Origin: Solimonas_A sp052035235
GTDB taxonomy: Bacteria > Pseudomonadota > Gammaproteobacteria > Nevskiales > Nevskiaceae
Assembly: GCA_052035235.1 (NCBI GenBank)
Contig: JBPOHT010000045.1
Location: 30,135-94,134 of the forward strand
DNA length: 64,000 nucleotides
Direction of reading: 5' to 3'
Shown here: one piece after another, positions 1 to 7,061 of the stretch
Layout of the letters: each line of letters starts with the position of its first letter
How positions within the stretch are numbered: position 1 is the stretch's first letter
Translations under genes and position numbers: made by a program
The notes under the pieces: generated by a model
Databases searched by the model: none
What the model was told of the DNA's origin: nothing
Seen by the model: only the letters and a program-made list of their open reading frames with translations

Positions 1-93
1 CTGGTGTACCTGGCCATCAGCCGCAAGCTGATCGACGGCGCGCCGAACAACAGCGTGTCGACGGTGGCGGTGCGACCCTGGGGTGCGAAGTAA
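1..93 (+). CDS. C-terminal end of an unidentified protein (5' truncated)
   Basis: An open frame enters from the left edge and ends at TAA 91-93, giving the last 30 residues of a protein whose start lies outside the window. The tail contains AISRKLIDGAP and ends in RPWGAK. I do not recognise the family from this fragment. It ends three bases before the next plus-strand gene, so the two are probably one transcript. Confidence 0.55.
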   Translation: MVYLAISRKLIDGAPNNSVSTVAVRPWGAK

Positions 94-96
94 CGC

Positions 97-318
97 GTGC
101 GGTTTCCTGACCTGAACGAATGGGTCAAGGGACTGCCGCCTGATCCGGTGGTCTTCATCGGAGCCTTCTGCGCGCTAGCCGTCGTCTGGCAGTTCCTTTC
201 AGGCCATATCGTGCTGGGCCTGCAGGGCGCATCCATCGGCCGAAAAGAGGAACCTTTCCTCTTCTGGATGCTACTGCTCGCTGAAGCAGCGGCCTTGATT
301 TGGCTCTTCATCGGCTGA
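97..318 (+). CDS. small two-helix membrane protein, unknown function
   Basis: A 73-residue protein with a GTG start three bases after the preceding stop codon, which suggests translational coupling. Two hydrophobic stretches (about residues 17-41 and 52-72) are separated by a short charged loop (GRKEEP), so it is most likely an inner-membrane protein with two transmembrane helices. No catalytic motif is visible and no function can be assigned. The start is chosen because it follows the upstream stop directly; no strong ribosome-binding site is present. Confidence 0.5.
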   Translation: MRFPDLNEWVKGLPPDPVVFIGAFCALAVVWQFLSGHIVLGLQGASIGRKEEPFLFWMLLLAEAAALIWLFIG

Positions 319-366
319 AGAAGACCACCATCATGTTCCTGCATCGGCGTGCACAAGCTCCGTCGA

Positions 367-654
367 CTACGGCAGGTAGTACTCCTCCTTGCTCAGCACG
401 CCGTCGCCGTTCGTGTCGCGCCTGGCAAAGCGCTTGTCCAGCTGCGAGCCCGGCTTGACCTCGGACTTCTGCACCAGGCCGTCGCCGTTGCTGTCGGTCC
501 AGATGTCCTTGAGCGGCGCGCCCACGGCCGGGGCTCCGACCGTGGCCGATCCTGGTGCGTCGAGTGAGGCTCCCGGCAGCGTGCCGACGCCGGCCAAGAG
601 ATGGGTGGAAAGGAAGAAAGCTGCCGCTGCGGTGCTGAAGGCCAACCGGTTCAT
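367..654 (-). CDS. secreted EF-hand calcium-binding protein
   Basis: The 95-residue product starts with a Sec signal peptide (MNRLAFSTAAAAFFL..., cleavage expected near residue 20-25). It then has two EF-hand loops, DSNGDGLVQKSE (about residues 54-65) and DTNGDGVLSKEE (about 80-91), with acidic residues at loop positions 1, 3, 5 and 12. It probably binds calcium in the periplasm or outside the cell. The open frame continues upstream, but the signal peptide fixes the ATG at 654. It stands alone, and the next gene on this strand (WS/DGAT) is separated by a palindromic repeat. Its biological role is not evident. Confidence 0.75.
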   Translation of the reverse strand: MNRLAFSTAAAAFFLSTHLLAGVGTLPGASLDAPGSATVGAPAVGAPLKDIWTDSNGDGLVQKSEVKPGSQLDKRFARRDTNGDGVLSKEEYYLP

Positions 655-788
655 GTCACGAACTCCCTGTCTTTGTTGAGAAAGCCGCAGGGAGGCCGGA
701 CGCTCGCGCAGGATCGGCTCCCGCGCGGCGTTGCGCACGGCCCGTGGGCCGCGTGAAGAATTCAGCAGGAAACATGCCACGAGTGCGC

Positions 789-863
789 GTAGGAGCGGCC
801 GTTGGCCGCGATCAAGGCCGGCGCATCGGAGCAAGCTCTTTCGCGGCCAACGGCCGCTCCTAC
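789..863. repeat. REP-like inverted repeat, family A
   Basis: A perfect 23-bp inverted repeat: GTAGGAGCGGCCGTTGGCCG and on (789-811) mirrored at 841-863, with a 29-bp loop. The GTAGGAGC tip is typical of repetitive extragenic palindromes. It lies just past the 3' end of the WS/DGAT gene and can fold as a transcript-ending stem, but has no T tract. The same family recurs at 10651-10672. The rest of 655-874 shows nothing else. Confidence 0.8.
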
Positions 864-874
864 GGGTGCCGGGG

Positions 875-2230
875 TCAGGCCTCCAGCTCAGCCAGCCCCT
901 GCTCGAGATAATCCAGCAGCCGCTGCATGTGCGGCAGCCGGCGACGGCAGGCGATCAGGCCGAATTCCAGCTTGTCGGCGTAGCTGTTGAGCGTGATGTT
1001 CAGCGCCTGGCCGTCAATCACGATGGACACGGGATACATGCCCTCCAGCTCGGCGCCGTTCCAGTAGCGCTTTTCCTTGGGCCCCGGCACGTTGGAGATG
1101 GTGACGTTGAAGGCCTGCCAGCGCGGCGCGGCGCCGGTGGCGTAGTTCAGCGAGAACGGCGCCATGGTCGCCGCCATGTAGTTGACGATCTCGGCCTGCG
1201 ACATCTTGCCGAAGCGGTCCTTGGAGGTCTGCACGGAGCGCTGGATGGCCTGCAGGCGCTCCACCGGGTCGTCGATGGTGGTGTAGAGGTTGGCCAGGAT
1301 CATGGCCACCTGGTTGCCGGAGTCGCTGTCGTCGCGGCGCAGGGACATGGGCACCATCGAGGTCAGCGGCTTGTCCGGCAGCTCGCCCAGCTCGATCAGG
1401 TAACGGCGCAGCGCGGAGCCGCACATGGCCAGCACCATGTCGTTGAGCGTGGCGTCGTGGCGCTTGCCGGCAGCGCGGATGCGCTCCAGCGACCAGCTCT
1501 GCGCGGCGAAGCGGCGCGAGCCGGTGATGCGCTGGTTGAGGATGGACTTGGGCGCCTGGAACACCGAGACATAGTCCGGATTGCTGCGCGCGGCGCGGAT
1601 GGAACGGTACAGCTCGCGCGTCACGGTGGGCAGGGTCTTGGCCTGCGCGGCGAGGATCTGGCCAGCCTCGCCAACGCCGGACCAGAAGCCACCACCGCCG
1701 CGATCCTCTTCCACCTCGCGCTTGCGCGGCGGCATGGCCCAGATGGGGATCGTGACGCCCTCCGGGGAGTCGCTGGTGCCGCGGATCATCATGCGCATGG
1801 CGGCGATGCCGTCGACCAGGGCATGGTGGATCTTGGAGTAGATGGCGATGCGGCCGTCCTCCAGGCCGTCGATCAGGTAGAACTCCCACAGCGGCTTGGC
1901 GCGATCCAGGTGCGCGCTGTGCAGCTGCGAGACCAGGGCCAGCAACTCGCGGATGCGGCCCGGCGACGGCAGCGACAGGTGGCGGAAGTGCGACTCGATG
2001 TCGAACTCCTCGTCCTCCACCCAGAACGGCGCGCCGAGCTTGCGCTCCAGGCGCAGGTTGAACGGCGCATGTGCCGTAACGTGGCTGCGCAGGGTTTCGG
2101 CCAGCTTCTGCGTGTAGTCGGGGCCGGCCCCCTTGGGCGGGCGGGCCAGTTGCAGGCCGCCGACGTGCATCGGCTGGTTGCGCCGCTCCAGCAGCAGGAA
2201 CATCTGGTCTTGCGGGCTCAGGGGCTTCAT
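875..2230 (-). CDS. wax ester synthase/diacylglycerol acyltransferase (WS/DGAT)
   Basis: A 451-residue bifunctional acyltransferase, near the usual 450-480 for the family. It joins acyl-CoA to fatty alcohols or diacylglycerol to make storage wax esters or triacylglycerol. The catalytic HHALVDG motif (HHxxxDG) is at residues 135-141, PLWEF at about 113-117, and the conserved NVPGP motif near residue 370. The N-terminal motif SPQDQMFL also fits. The ATG at 2230 has a GGGAGAGAG ribosome-binding site. It begins 20 bp after the lipoprotein hydrolase gene ends, so the two form an operon transcribed away from the AraC regulator. The enzyme acts at the membrane-cytoplasm interface on nascent lipid droplets. 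Confidence 0.92.
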   Translation of the reverse strand: MKPLSPQDQMFLLLERRNQPMHVGGLQLARPPKGAGPDYTQKLAETLRSHVTAHAPFNLRLERKLGAPFWVEDEEFDIESHFRHLSLPSPGRIRELLALVSQLHSAHLDRAKPLWEFYLIDGLEDGRIAIYSKIHHALVDGIAAMRMMIRGTSDSPEGVTIPIWAMPPRKREVEEDRGGGGFWSGVGEAGQILAAQAKTLPTVTRELYRSIRAARSNPDYVSVFQAPKSILNQRITGSRRFAAQSWSLERIRAAGKRHDATLNDMVLAMCGSALRRYLIELGELPDKPLTSMVPMSLRRDDSDSGNQVAMILANLYTTIDDPVERLQAIQRSVQTSKDRFGKMSQAEIVNYMAATMAPFSLNYATGAAPRWQAFNVTISNVPGPKEKRYWNGAELEGMYPVSIVIDGQALNITLNSYADKLEFGLIACRRRLPHMQRLLDYLEQGLAELEA

Positions 2231-2250
2231 GGCTCTGCTCTCTCCCTTGT

Positions 2251-4362
2251 TCAGAATGTGCCGCTGTTGTCGCCGGCGGCGAGTGTCCTGCTGCGACCGT
2301 CGCTGAAGGTCAGCGTGACCGGTACGTCCGTGGTGATCTGGTACTGCACGGCCTTGCCGCGCAGGCAGCTGCCGGCGGCATCGATGCGCAGCGAGCGCAC
2401 GTTGGCCAGTGTACCGCTGAGCCTGCCCTCGGCCGCGGGTATCGTGGGGTTGTCGAGCCGCTCTCGCCGGGTGCCGGCCCAGGGCACCGGATCGATGCCG
2501 ATGTTCACGCCCGTTTCGTACGTCGGCTGCGCCACGCCGCAGCCCAGGCTGGTGAGGTCCACCGTGCTCGGTCCTTGGGCCTCGGCGACGATCCGGGAGA
2601 CCCAGTAGGCGCGGTCGTGCTTGATCGCGTACTCGGGCGCGTCGAGCTTGGTATCGGTCTTGTAGGTGACGCGCGCCGGGTTCTTCACGCGCTTGAGGCC
2701 GGCGACGTAGGCCGCTTCCTTGCGCCAGTCGTCGAAGATCAGGTAACTCAGGTGCTCGGCCACCGGGTGCAGGAAGAACTGGTAGGGAATCTCTTCCTGG
2801 CCCATGCGCACACCCATGGCCAGTGACGAGGTCACGTGCACCAGTTCGTCGGCGCCGGAGTAGAGGCTGGCGATGGGGATATGCCGCAGGTTGCCTACGT
2901 AGTCGATGATGTTGACGTCGCCGCCCACCGCGCCGCCGGACGACAGCGGCGGGATCGACGCACCCAGGGTCTGGGCCAGTGCCGTGACCAGCGGCGGCAA
3001 CGGGTTGCCGGGGATCGGCAGGTTGAGCAGGTCGCCGGTGAAGCCGACCCAGTTGACCGCGCCGGCGAACAGGTCCGGGTACAGCGCGGCGAAGCGCAGC
3101 GTGCCGAAGCCGCCCATGGAGTAGCCGCTGACCAGCAGTTGCTCGTCGTCCACCGGGTAGTGGGCGCGGATGTCGGCCAGCGTGTCGAGCACGTCGCGCT
3201 CGGAGATGCCGCTGAAGAAGCCATGCGGGCCGCGGCCCAGCGGCGCGATGATGATGCGGTTGGGCTCCTCGCCGAAACGCTGCTGGAAGTTGGCCTGGTT
3301 GATCTGGCTGCCGTGGTTGGCCTCGCAGCCGTGCATCAGCAACTGCGCCGCGTGAGGGCCGGGCTTGGTCGGGATGTAGACACCGTAGGGCTGGTACTTG
3401 CCCAGGAAGTTGAAGCGCTGCTCGCAGGGCAAGCCGGTGTCGCCGTGCACACCGGGGACGCCGGCGATGTCCACACCCTCACCCGGCGGCAGCGTGTACT
3501 GCGAGGTGTAGACGCGCTGCTGGAACCCGGTGACGGCCGGCGCGGCACGGGTGACGCCGCCACGCAGGTCGGCCACGCTGACCACCTCGCCGAACTCCGA
3601 GATGTCGCCCAGGCGCAACGCAGCGGACTGGCGGTCTTCCCACCAGTTGCCGCTGGCAGGCAGGACCTGGTTGGCCAGGCCGTCGGCCTTGGCCTCTTCA
3701 TGCGGCCCGCGGAAGGCCACGTTCATGACCTTGCCGTTCTTTTGTGCCAGCACGGCCTGCACGCGCCAGCTGCCGCCAGCTGGTAACGGCAGGCGGCCGA
3801 CGATGCGGTTGCTGTCCGGGTTGCCTTCGGCGAATTTCGCCAGCACCTCCCAGCCACGGCTCTGGATGCCCAGCCCTTCCCAGCTTCCGCCACCGGTGTC
3901 CGGGTTGTTGTCGGTGTCGATGGCCAGCGCGGCGATGGCGTCGTCGGCGTGATAGAGCGTGTTGAGCTCGAAGTCCGCCACCAGCTCGTTGCCCTGGATG
4001 GAGAGCGTCAGCGAGACCAGGTCCGCGGTGTTGTCCAGCCCCGCGGGGTAGCGCACGTCACCGGCGGTGGGAGACAGCAGGCCCGGCGTGGTGGCCAGCG
4101 GATTGCCGCTGGCGCCGGCGCGGGTCAGCGCGTTGAGCACGGCCGGCGACAGCGAGACGATGCCGGCGTCGGCGCCGTAGTCGTCGTAGACGTAGTCGCG
4201 GTAGATCAGCTTGCCGCCGCAAAGCTCGGTGGTGCCGGCGACCCAGGAACTGCGCTCGCAGGACCGGCTGCTACCGGCGCCGTCCGCGGTGGTGATGGAA
4301 CTGCTGCTGTGGCAGCCCGTCAGGACGGCGGCCGCCAGCAGCGCGGGGGTATATGGGCGCAT
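2251..4362 (-). CDS. secreted lipoprotein alpha/beta hydrolase (esterase/depolymerase-like)
   Basis: The start is the ATG at 4362. It has a GAGGAGAG ribosome-binding site and opens a lipoprotein signal ending in LTGC, giving about 703 residues; the frame is open further upstream without a signal. The nucleophile elbow GYSMGGFGT sits near residue 412, followed by SGADELVH and a candidate catalytic His around residue 535, in a PHB-depolymerase/feruloyl-esterase-like fold. The first 300 residues form an extra domain without a family I recognise, and the C-terminal about 130 residues are also extra. It is likely anchored to the outer membrane and cleaves an extracellular ester. Substrate unknown. 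It shares an operon with WS/DGAT, which suggests it releases lipids or alcohols for storage. Confidence 0.72.
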   Translation of the reverse strand: MRPYTPALLAAAVLTGCHSSSSITTADGAGSSRSCERSSWVAGTTELCGGKLIYRDYVYDDYGADAGIVSLSPAVLNALTRAGASGNPLATTPGLLSPTAGDVRYPAGLDNTADLVSLTLSIQGNELVADFELNTLYHADDAIAALAIDTDNNPDTGGGSWEGLGIQSRGWEVLAKFAEGNPDSNRIVGRLPLPAGGSWRVQAVLAQKNGKVMNVAFRGPHEEAKADGLANQVLPASGNWWEDRQSAALRLGDISEFGEVVSVADLRGGVTRAAPAVTGFQQRVYTSQYTLPPGEGVDIAGVPGVHGDTGLPCEQRFNFLGKYQPYGVYIPTKPGPHAAQLLMHGCEANHGSQINQANFQQRFGEEPNRIIIAPLGRGPHGFFSGISERDVLDTLADIRAHYPVDDEQLLVSGYSMGGFGTLRFAALYPDLFAGAVNWVGFTGDLLNLPIPGNPLPPLVTALAQTLGASIPPLSSGGAVGGDVNIIDYVGNLRHIPIASLYSGADELVHVTSSLAMGVRMGQEEIPYQFFLHPVAEHLSYLIFDDWRKEAAYVAGLKRVKNPARVTYKTDTKLDAPEYAIKHDRAYWVSRIVAEAQGPSTVDLTSLGCGVAQPTYETGVNIGIDPVPWAGTRRERLDNPTIPAAEGRLSGTLANVRSLRIDAAGSCLRGKAVQYQITTDVPVTLTFSDGRSRTLAAGDNSGTF

Positions 4363-4493
4363 GCTCTCTCCTCGTCGCCGCGTGGGTCCGCGGCCTGTTG
4401 TGGTTCCGGGGCCTCTGCCGGGCCCGGTCACCTTAGTGTTGGACAGAACCGGGGCAGCGGCAAGCACCTGATGCTCGGCTAACATGCGCCCCC

Positions 4494-5543
4494 ATGACCT
4501 CCAGCCATTCCACCGCCGCCGTCAGCTACCTGCAGGCGCTGTTCGACTACCTGCGCCTGCGCGGCGTGGCGGCGGCCGAGGTGCTGGACGGCGCGCAGAT
4601 CGACCTGGCCGACCGCGATGCCCGGGTGGCGGAGCCGCTGGCGGCCGGCTGCTTCAACCGGGCGGCGGCGCGGCTGGGCGACGAGGACATCGGCATCCAC
4701 GTGGGCGAGCAGATCCGCCCCGGGCACTACGGCGTGGTGGGCTACGTGGGCATGGCCTGCTCCACACTGGGCGAGGCGATGCTCTGCCTGCAGCGCTACC
4801 AGGCCATGGTGGTGGACGTGGGTGCGCGGCCGATCGAATTGCGCGGCCAGGAAGTGCTGCTGAGCTGGCGCCCGGACGACCAGAGCCACTACTACCGCCA
4901 CATGGCGGAGTTCAACCTGGCCGCGCTGGTGACCTTCATCCGCTGGATCACCGGCCAGCCGCTGGCGCCGCTACGCATCGAGTTCCCCTACCCCGCGCCG
5001 GCACGGCTGGAGGAACAGCAGCGCGTGTTCGGCTGCCCGCTGGTGTTCGACGCCGACTGCTACCGCCTGGCGGTGCCGCTGGCCTGGAACGAGCTGCCGC
5101 TGATCCAGCCGGACCCGGCGATGCGCCAGCTGATGGACCGGCTGGCCGAGAAGCAGCTGCTGAGCCTGCAGCGCCAGGACGACGACCTGGTGGGACAGGC
5201 GCGGCGCCTGCTGGCGCAGAAGCTGTCGGAGGGCGAAGCCAGCCTGGACCGCATCGCCGCCGCCATGAACGTGTCGCCGCGCAGCCTGCAGCGGCGGTTG
5301 CAGGACCAGTCCTCCAGCTTCAGCCAGCTACTGGACGAAGTGCGCCGCGAGCTGGCCGGACGCTACCTGGAAGACCCGGCGCTGGACCTGACGGACCTGG
5401 CCTTCCTGCTGGGCTACTCCGAGCAGAGTGCTTTCACGCGGGCGTTCAAGCGCTGGCATGGCAGGGCGCCGGCGGAAGTGCGTGCGCAGCGGCGCGGCAC
5501 GGCCGCCGCTGTAGCCCGGTTTCCCGAAGGGAAGCCAGGGTAG
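4494..5543 (+). CDS. AraC-family transcriptional regulator
   Basis: A 349-residue regulator of the OruR/ArgR-like subgroup with an N-terminal ligand-sensing domain (about residues 10-200) and a C-terminal double helix-turn-helix (about 240-335, with SLDRIAAAMNVSPRSLQRRL and DLAFLLGYSEQSAFTRAFKRW). It is transcribed divergently from the lipoprotein hydrolase-WS/DGAT pair across 131 bp, the usual layout for a regulator of its neighbour. The last ten codons (VARFPEGKPG) and the TAG stop lie inside a REP-like repeat (5511-5540), so the natural C-terminus has been replaced by repeat sequence. The DNA-binding domain is intact. Confidence 0.88.
   Translation: MTSSHSTAAVSYLQALFDYLRLRGVAAAEVLDGAQIDLADRDARVAEPLAAGCFNRAAARLGDEDIGIHVGEQIRPGHYGVVGYVGMACSTLGEAMLCLQRYQAMVVDVGARPIELRGQEVLLSWRPDDQSHYYRHMAEFNLAALVTFIRWITGQPLAPLRIEFPYPAPARLEEQQRVFGCPLVFDADCYRLAVPLAWNELPLIQPDPAMRQLMDRLAEKQLLSLQRQDDDLVGQARRLLAQKLSEGEASLDRIAAAMNVSPRSLQRRLQDQSSSFSQLLDEVRRELAGRYLEDPALDLTDLAFLLGYSEQSAFTRAFKRWHGRAPAEVRAQRRGTAAAVARFPEGKPG
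5511..5543. repeat. REP-like palindrome, family B, copy 1
   Basis: GTAGCCCGGTTTCCCGAAGG begins at 5511, followed by GAAGCCAGGGTAG. The imperfect stem places GCCCGGTTTCCC opposite GGGAAGCCAGG. It forms the 3' end of the AraC gene including its stop codon. Two further copies lie after the RAYT gene at 6091-6120 and 6148-6176. Confidence 0.75.
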
Positions 5544-5547
5544 CCCG

Positions 5548-6081
5548 ATGGTCCAGTATCGGCGGGCACGGGTGGGCGGCGGTGCCTACTTCTTCACGGT
5601 GGCGCTGGAGGATCGTCGTTCGCATCTACTGACCGGGCATGTCGAGCTGTTGCGCGAGTCGTTTCGCGCCGTGCACTCAAAACACCCTTTTGATCTCGAT
5701 GCCATCGTGATCATGCCGGAGCATCTGCATGCGATCTGGGTCTTGCCTAAAGACGATGCCGACTATGCGACGCGCTGGCAGCTGATCAAGACCCGTTTCA
5801 CCCGGGCATTGCGGGCTACCGGCGTCGCAGTCCCCACTCGCCTCAACGGCGAGCCCTCAGTCTGGCAGCGAAGGTACTGGGAACATCTCATTCGCGACGA
5901 AGAGGACTGGCAGCGACACCGGGACTACATCTTCTACAACCCGGTGAAGCATGGCCTGGTTGGCCGCGTGATCGATTGGCCACACTCCTCGTTTCACCGG
6001 ATGGTCAGACATGGTGAACTCGCGCCCGACTGGGGTGGCGAGGTGTCTGTGCACGAAACCGGGCGTTTCGGGGAGCCCTGA
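5548..6081 (+). CDS. REP-associated tyrosine transposase (RAYT, Y1 HUH family)
   Basis: A 177-residue single-strand transposase of the IS200/IS605-related Y1 superfamily. The HUH motif is MPEHLHAIW (His59, His61). The catalytic tyrosine region is DYIFYNPVKHGLV (Tyr127/Tyr130). The WQRRYWEHLIRDEEDW block before it is typical of RAYTs. These proteins cut REP sequences and are thought to spread them; they are domesticated and usually single copy. The gene is bracketed by three copies of one palindromic repeat (5511, 6091 inverted, 6148), which are its expected substrates. It starts four bases after the AraC stop. Confidence 0.9.
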   Translation: MVQYRRARVGGGAYFFTVALEDRRSHLLTGHVELLRESFRAVHSKHPFDLDAIVIMPEHLHAIWVLPKDDADYATRWQLIKTRFTRALRATGVAVPTRLNGEPSVWQRRYWEHLIRDEEDWQRHRDYIFYNPVKHGLVGRVIDWPHSSFHRMVRHGELAPDWGGEVSVHETGRFGEP

Positions 6082-6090
6082 CCCTTGCAT

Positions 6091-6176
6091 CCCGGCTTCG
6101 CTACGCGAAACCGGGCTACGTGGAACCCAGCTTTCCTGCCTGACCCGTAGCCCGGTTTCCCGAAGGGAAGCCGGGA
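6091..6176. repeat. REP-like palindromes, family B, copies 2 and 3 (inverted pair)
   Basis: Copy 2 (6091-6120) is inverted and ends in AAACCGGGCTACG. Copy 3 (6148-6176) is direct, with GTAGCCCGGTTTCCCGAAGG then GAAGCCGGG. Together they make a BIME-like inverted pair between the convergent RAYT and GST genes and can fold as a bidirectional terminator-like structure. Confidence 0.78.
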
Positions 6177-6186
6177 ACGCGGCCCG

Positions 6187-6939
6187 CTAGGAGCGCCGAT
6201 GCTCCCGGTAAATCCCCCGCACCCAATCGAACCCTGGATGATCATCCCAGCGCACCGCGCGCATGCGCACGCTGCGGCGATAGTCGGCTGCGCCGAACAC
6301 CGGGTGCTCTTCCGGGCAGGCCAGCGGCGACAGCAGCGCGCAGGCGGTGATGTCGGCCACGCTCAGGCGATCCCCCGTGAGGTACGGCCGGCCGTCGCGA
6401 GTGCGCTCGGCGATCAGGTCCGCGGCCTCGTCGATCTTGGCCACCGCCTTGCGCAGGGTGGCCGGCGACAACTGCAGCAGGCGCGAGAAACCCCGGCGCA
6501 CCAGGGGATAGGCCAGCGACAGGGCGCGGCACTGCAGCGCGGTGGCGTCGTGGGTCCACATCGGCAGGGTGGCGGCCTTGTCGTCCAGGGTCTCGGCGAA
6601 GAGCTGGCGGATGACGTGGACGCCCACGCGGTCGAAGCGCGCCTCCAGCTCCATGACCTCGGCCCGCAGGGCCGGATCGCCGGGGATCAGCGGGAAGGGA
6701 GCCTGGTGCCGCTCCAGCCATTCCAGGATGCGGGTGCTGTCCTGGATCACCTCGCCGCCGACCACCAGCACGGGGACCGAACTGGCCCGGCGGGTCAGGG
6801 CCAGCACGCGGGGGATATGCAGGAAGGGCACCAGGCGCTGCTCCCGGTAGGGCAGGCCGGCCTGGTCCAGCGTCCAGCGGATCTTTTCGCTGAAATGGGA
6901 CACCGCGAAGGTGTAGAGGATCGGCGGGGCGTCGTTCAT
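6187..6939 (-). CDS. glutathione S-transferase family protein
   Basis: A 250-residue protein with an N-terminal thioredoxin-fold GST domain (ILYTFAVSHFSEKIRWTL at about residues 7-24, and SSVPVLVVGGEVIQDSTRIL at about 52-71, with the cis-Pro VPVL and the glutathione-contacting DS motif). An all-helical C-terminal domain follows. The motif SHFSEKIRW resembles omega/zeta-type GSTs, where a Ser or Cys activates glutathione. The ATG at 6939 begins at the conserved strand; the frame stays open upstream but lacks homology-like sequence. It is divergent from opgD. The cytoplasmic substrate is unknown. Confidence 0.85.
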   Translation of the reverse strand: MNDAPPILYTFAVSHFSEKIRWTLDQAGLPYREQRLVPFLHIPRVLALTRRASSVPVLVVGGEVIQDSTRILEWLERHQAPFPLIPGDPALRAEVMELEARFDRVGVHVIRQLFAETLDDKAATLPMWTHDATALQCRALSLAYPLVRRGFSRLLQLSPATLRKAVAKIDEAADLIAERTRDGRPYLTGDRLSVADITACALLSPLACPEEHPVFGAADYRRSVRMRAVRWDDHPGFDWVRGIYREHRRS

Positions 6940-7061
6940 CGGGCGTTCCGTTGGGGTCGTGCATGGTGCCTGCCCGGCTGCCCTTGCGGAAGGACCCGAC
7001 TTGGAGCCGGAACCCGCCTCAAGCATGCTATGCACCTCACGGACGACCGACTCGTACAACA

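Noticed and set aside
731..2608. Long plus-strand frame across the WS/DGAT gene
   Set aside because: Antisense to a gene with intact HHxxxDG and NVPGP motifs; composition is that of a reverse-frame shadow.
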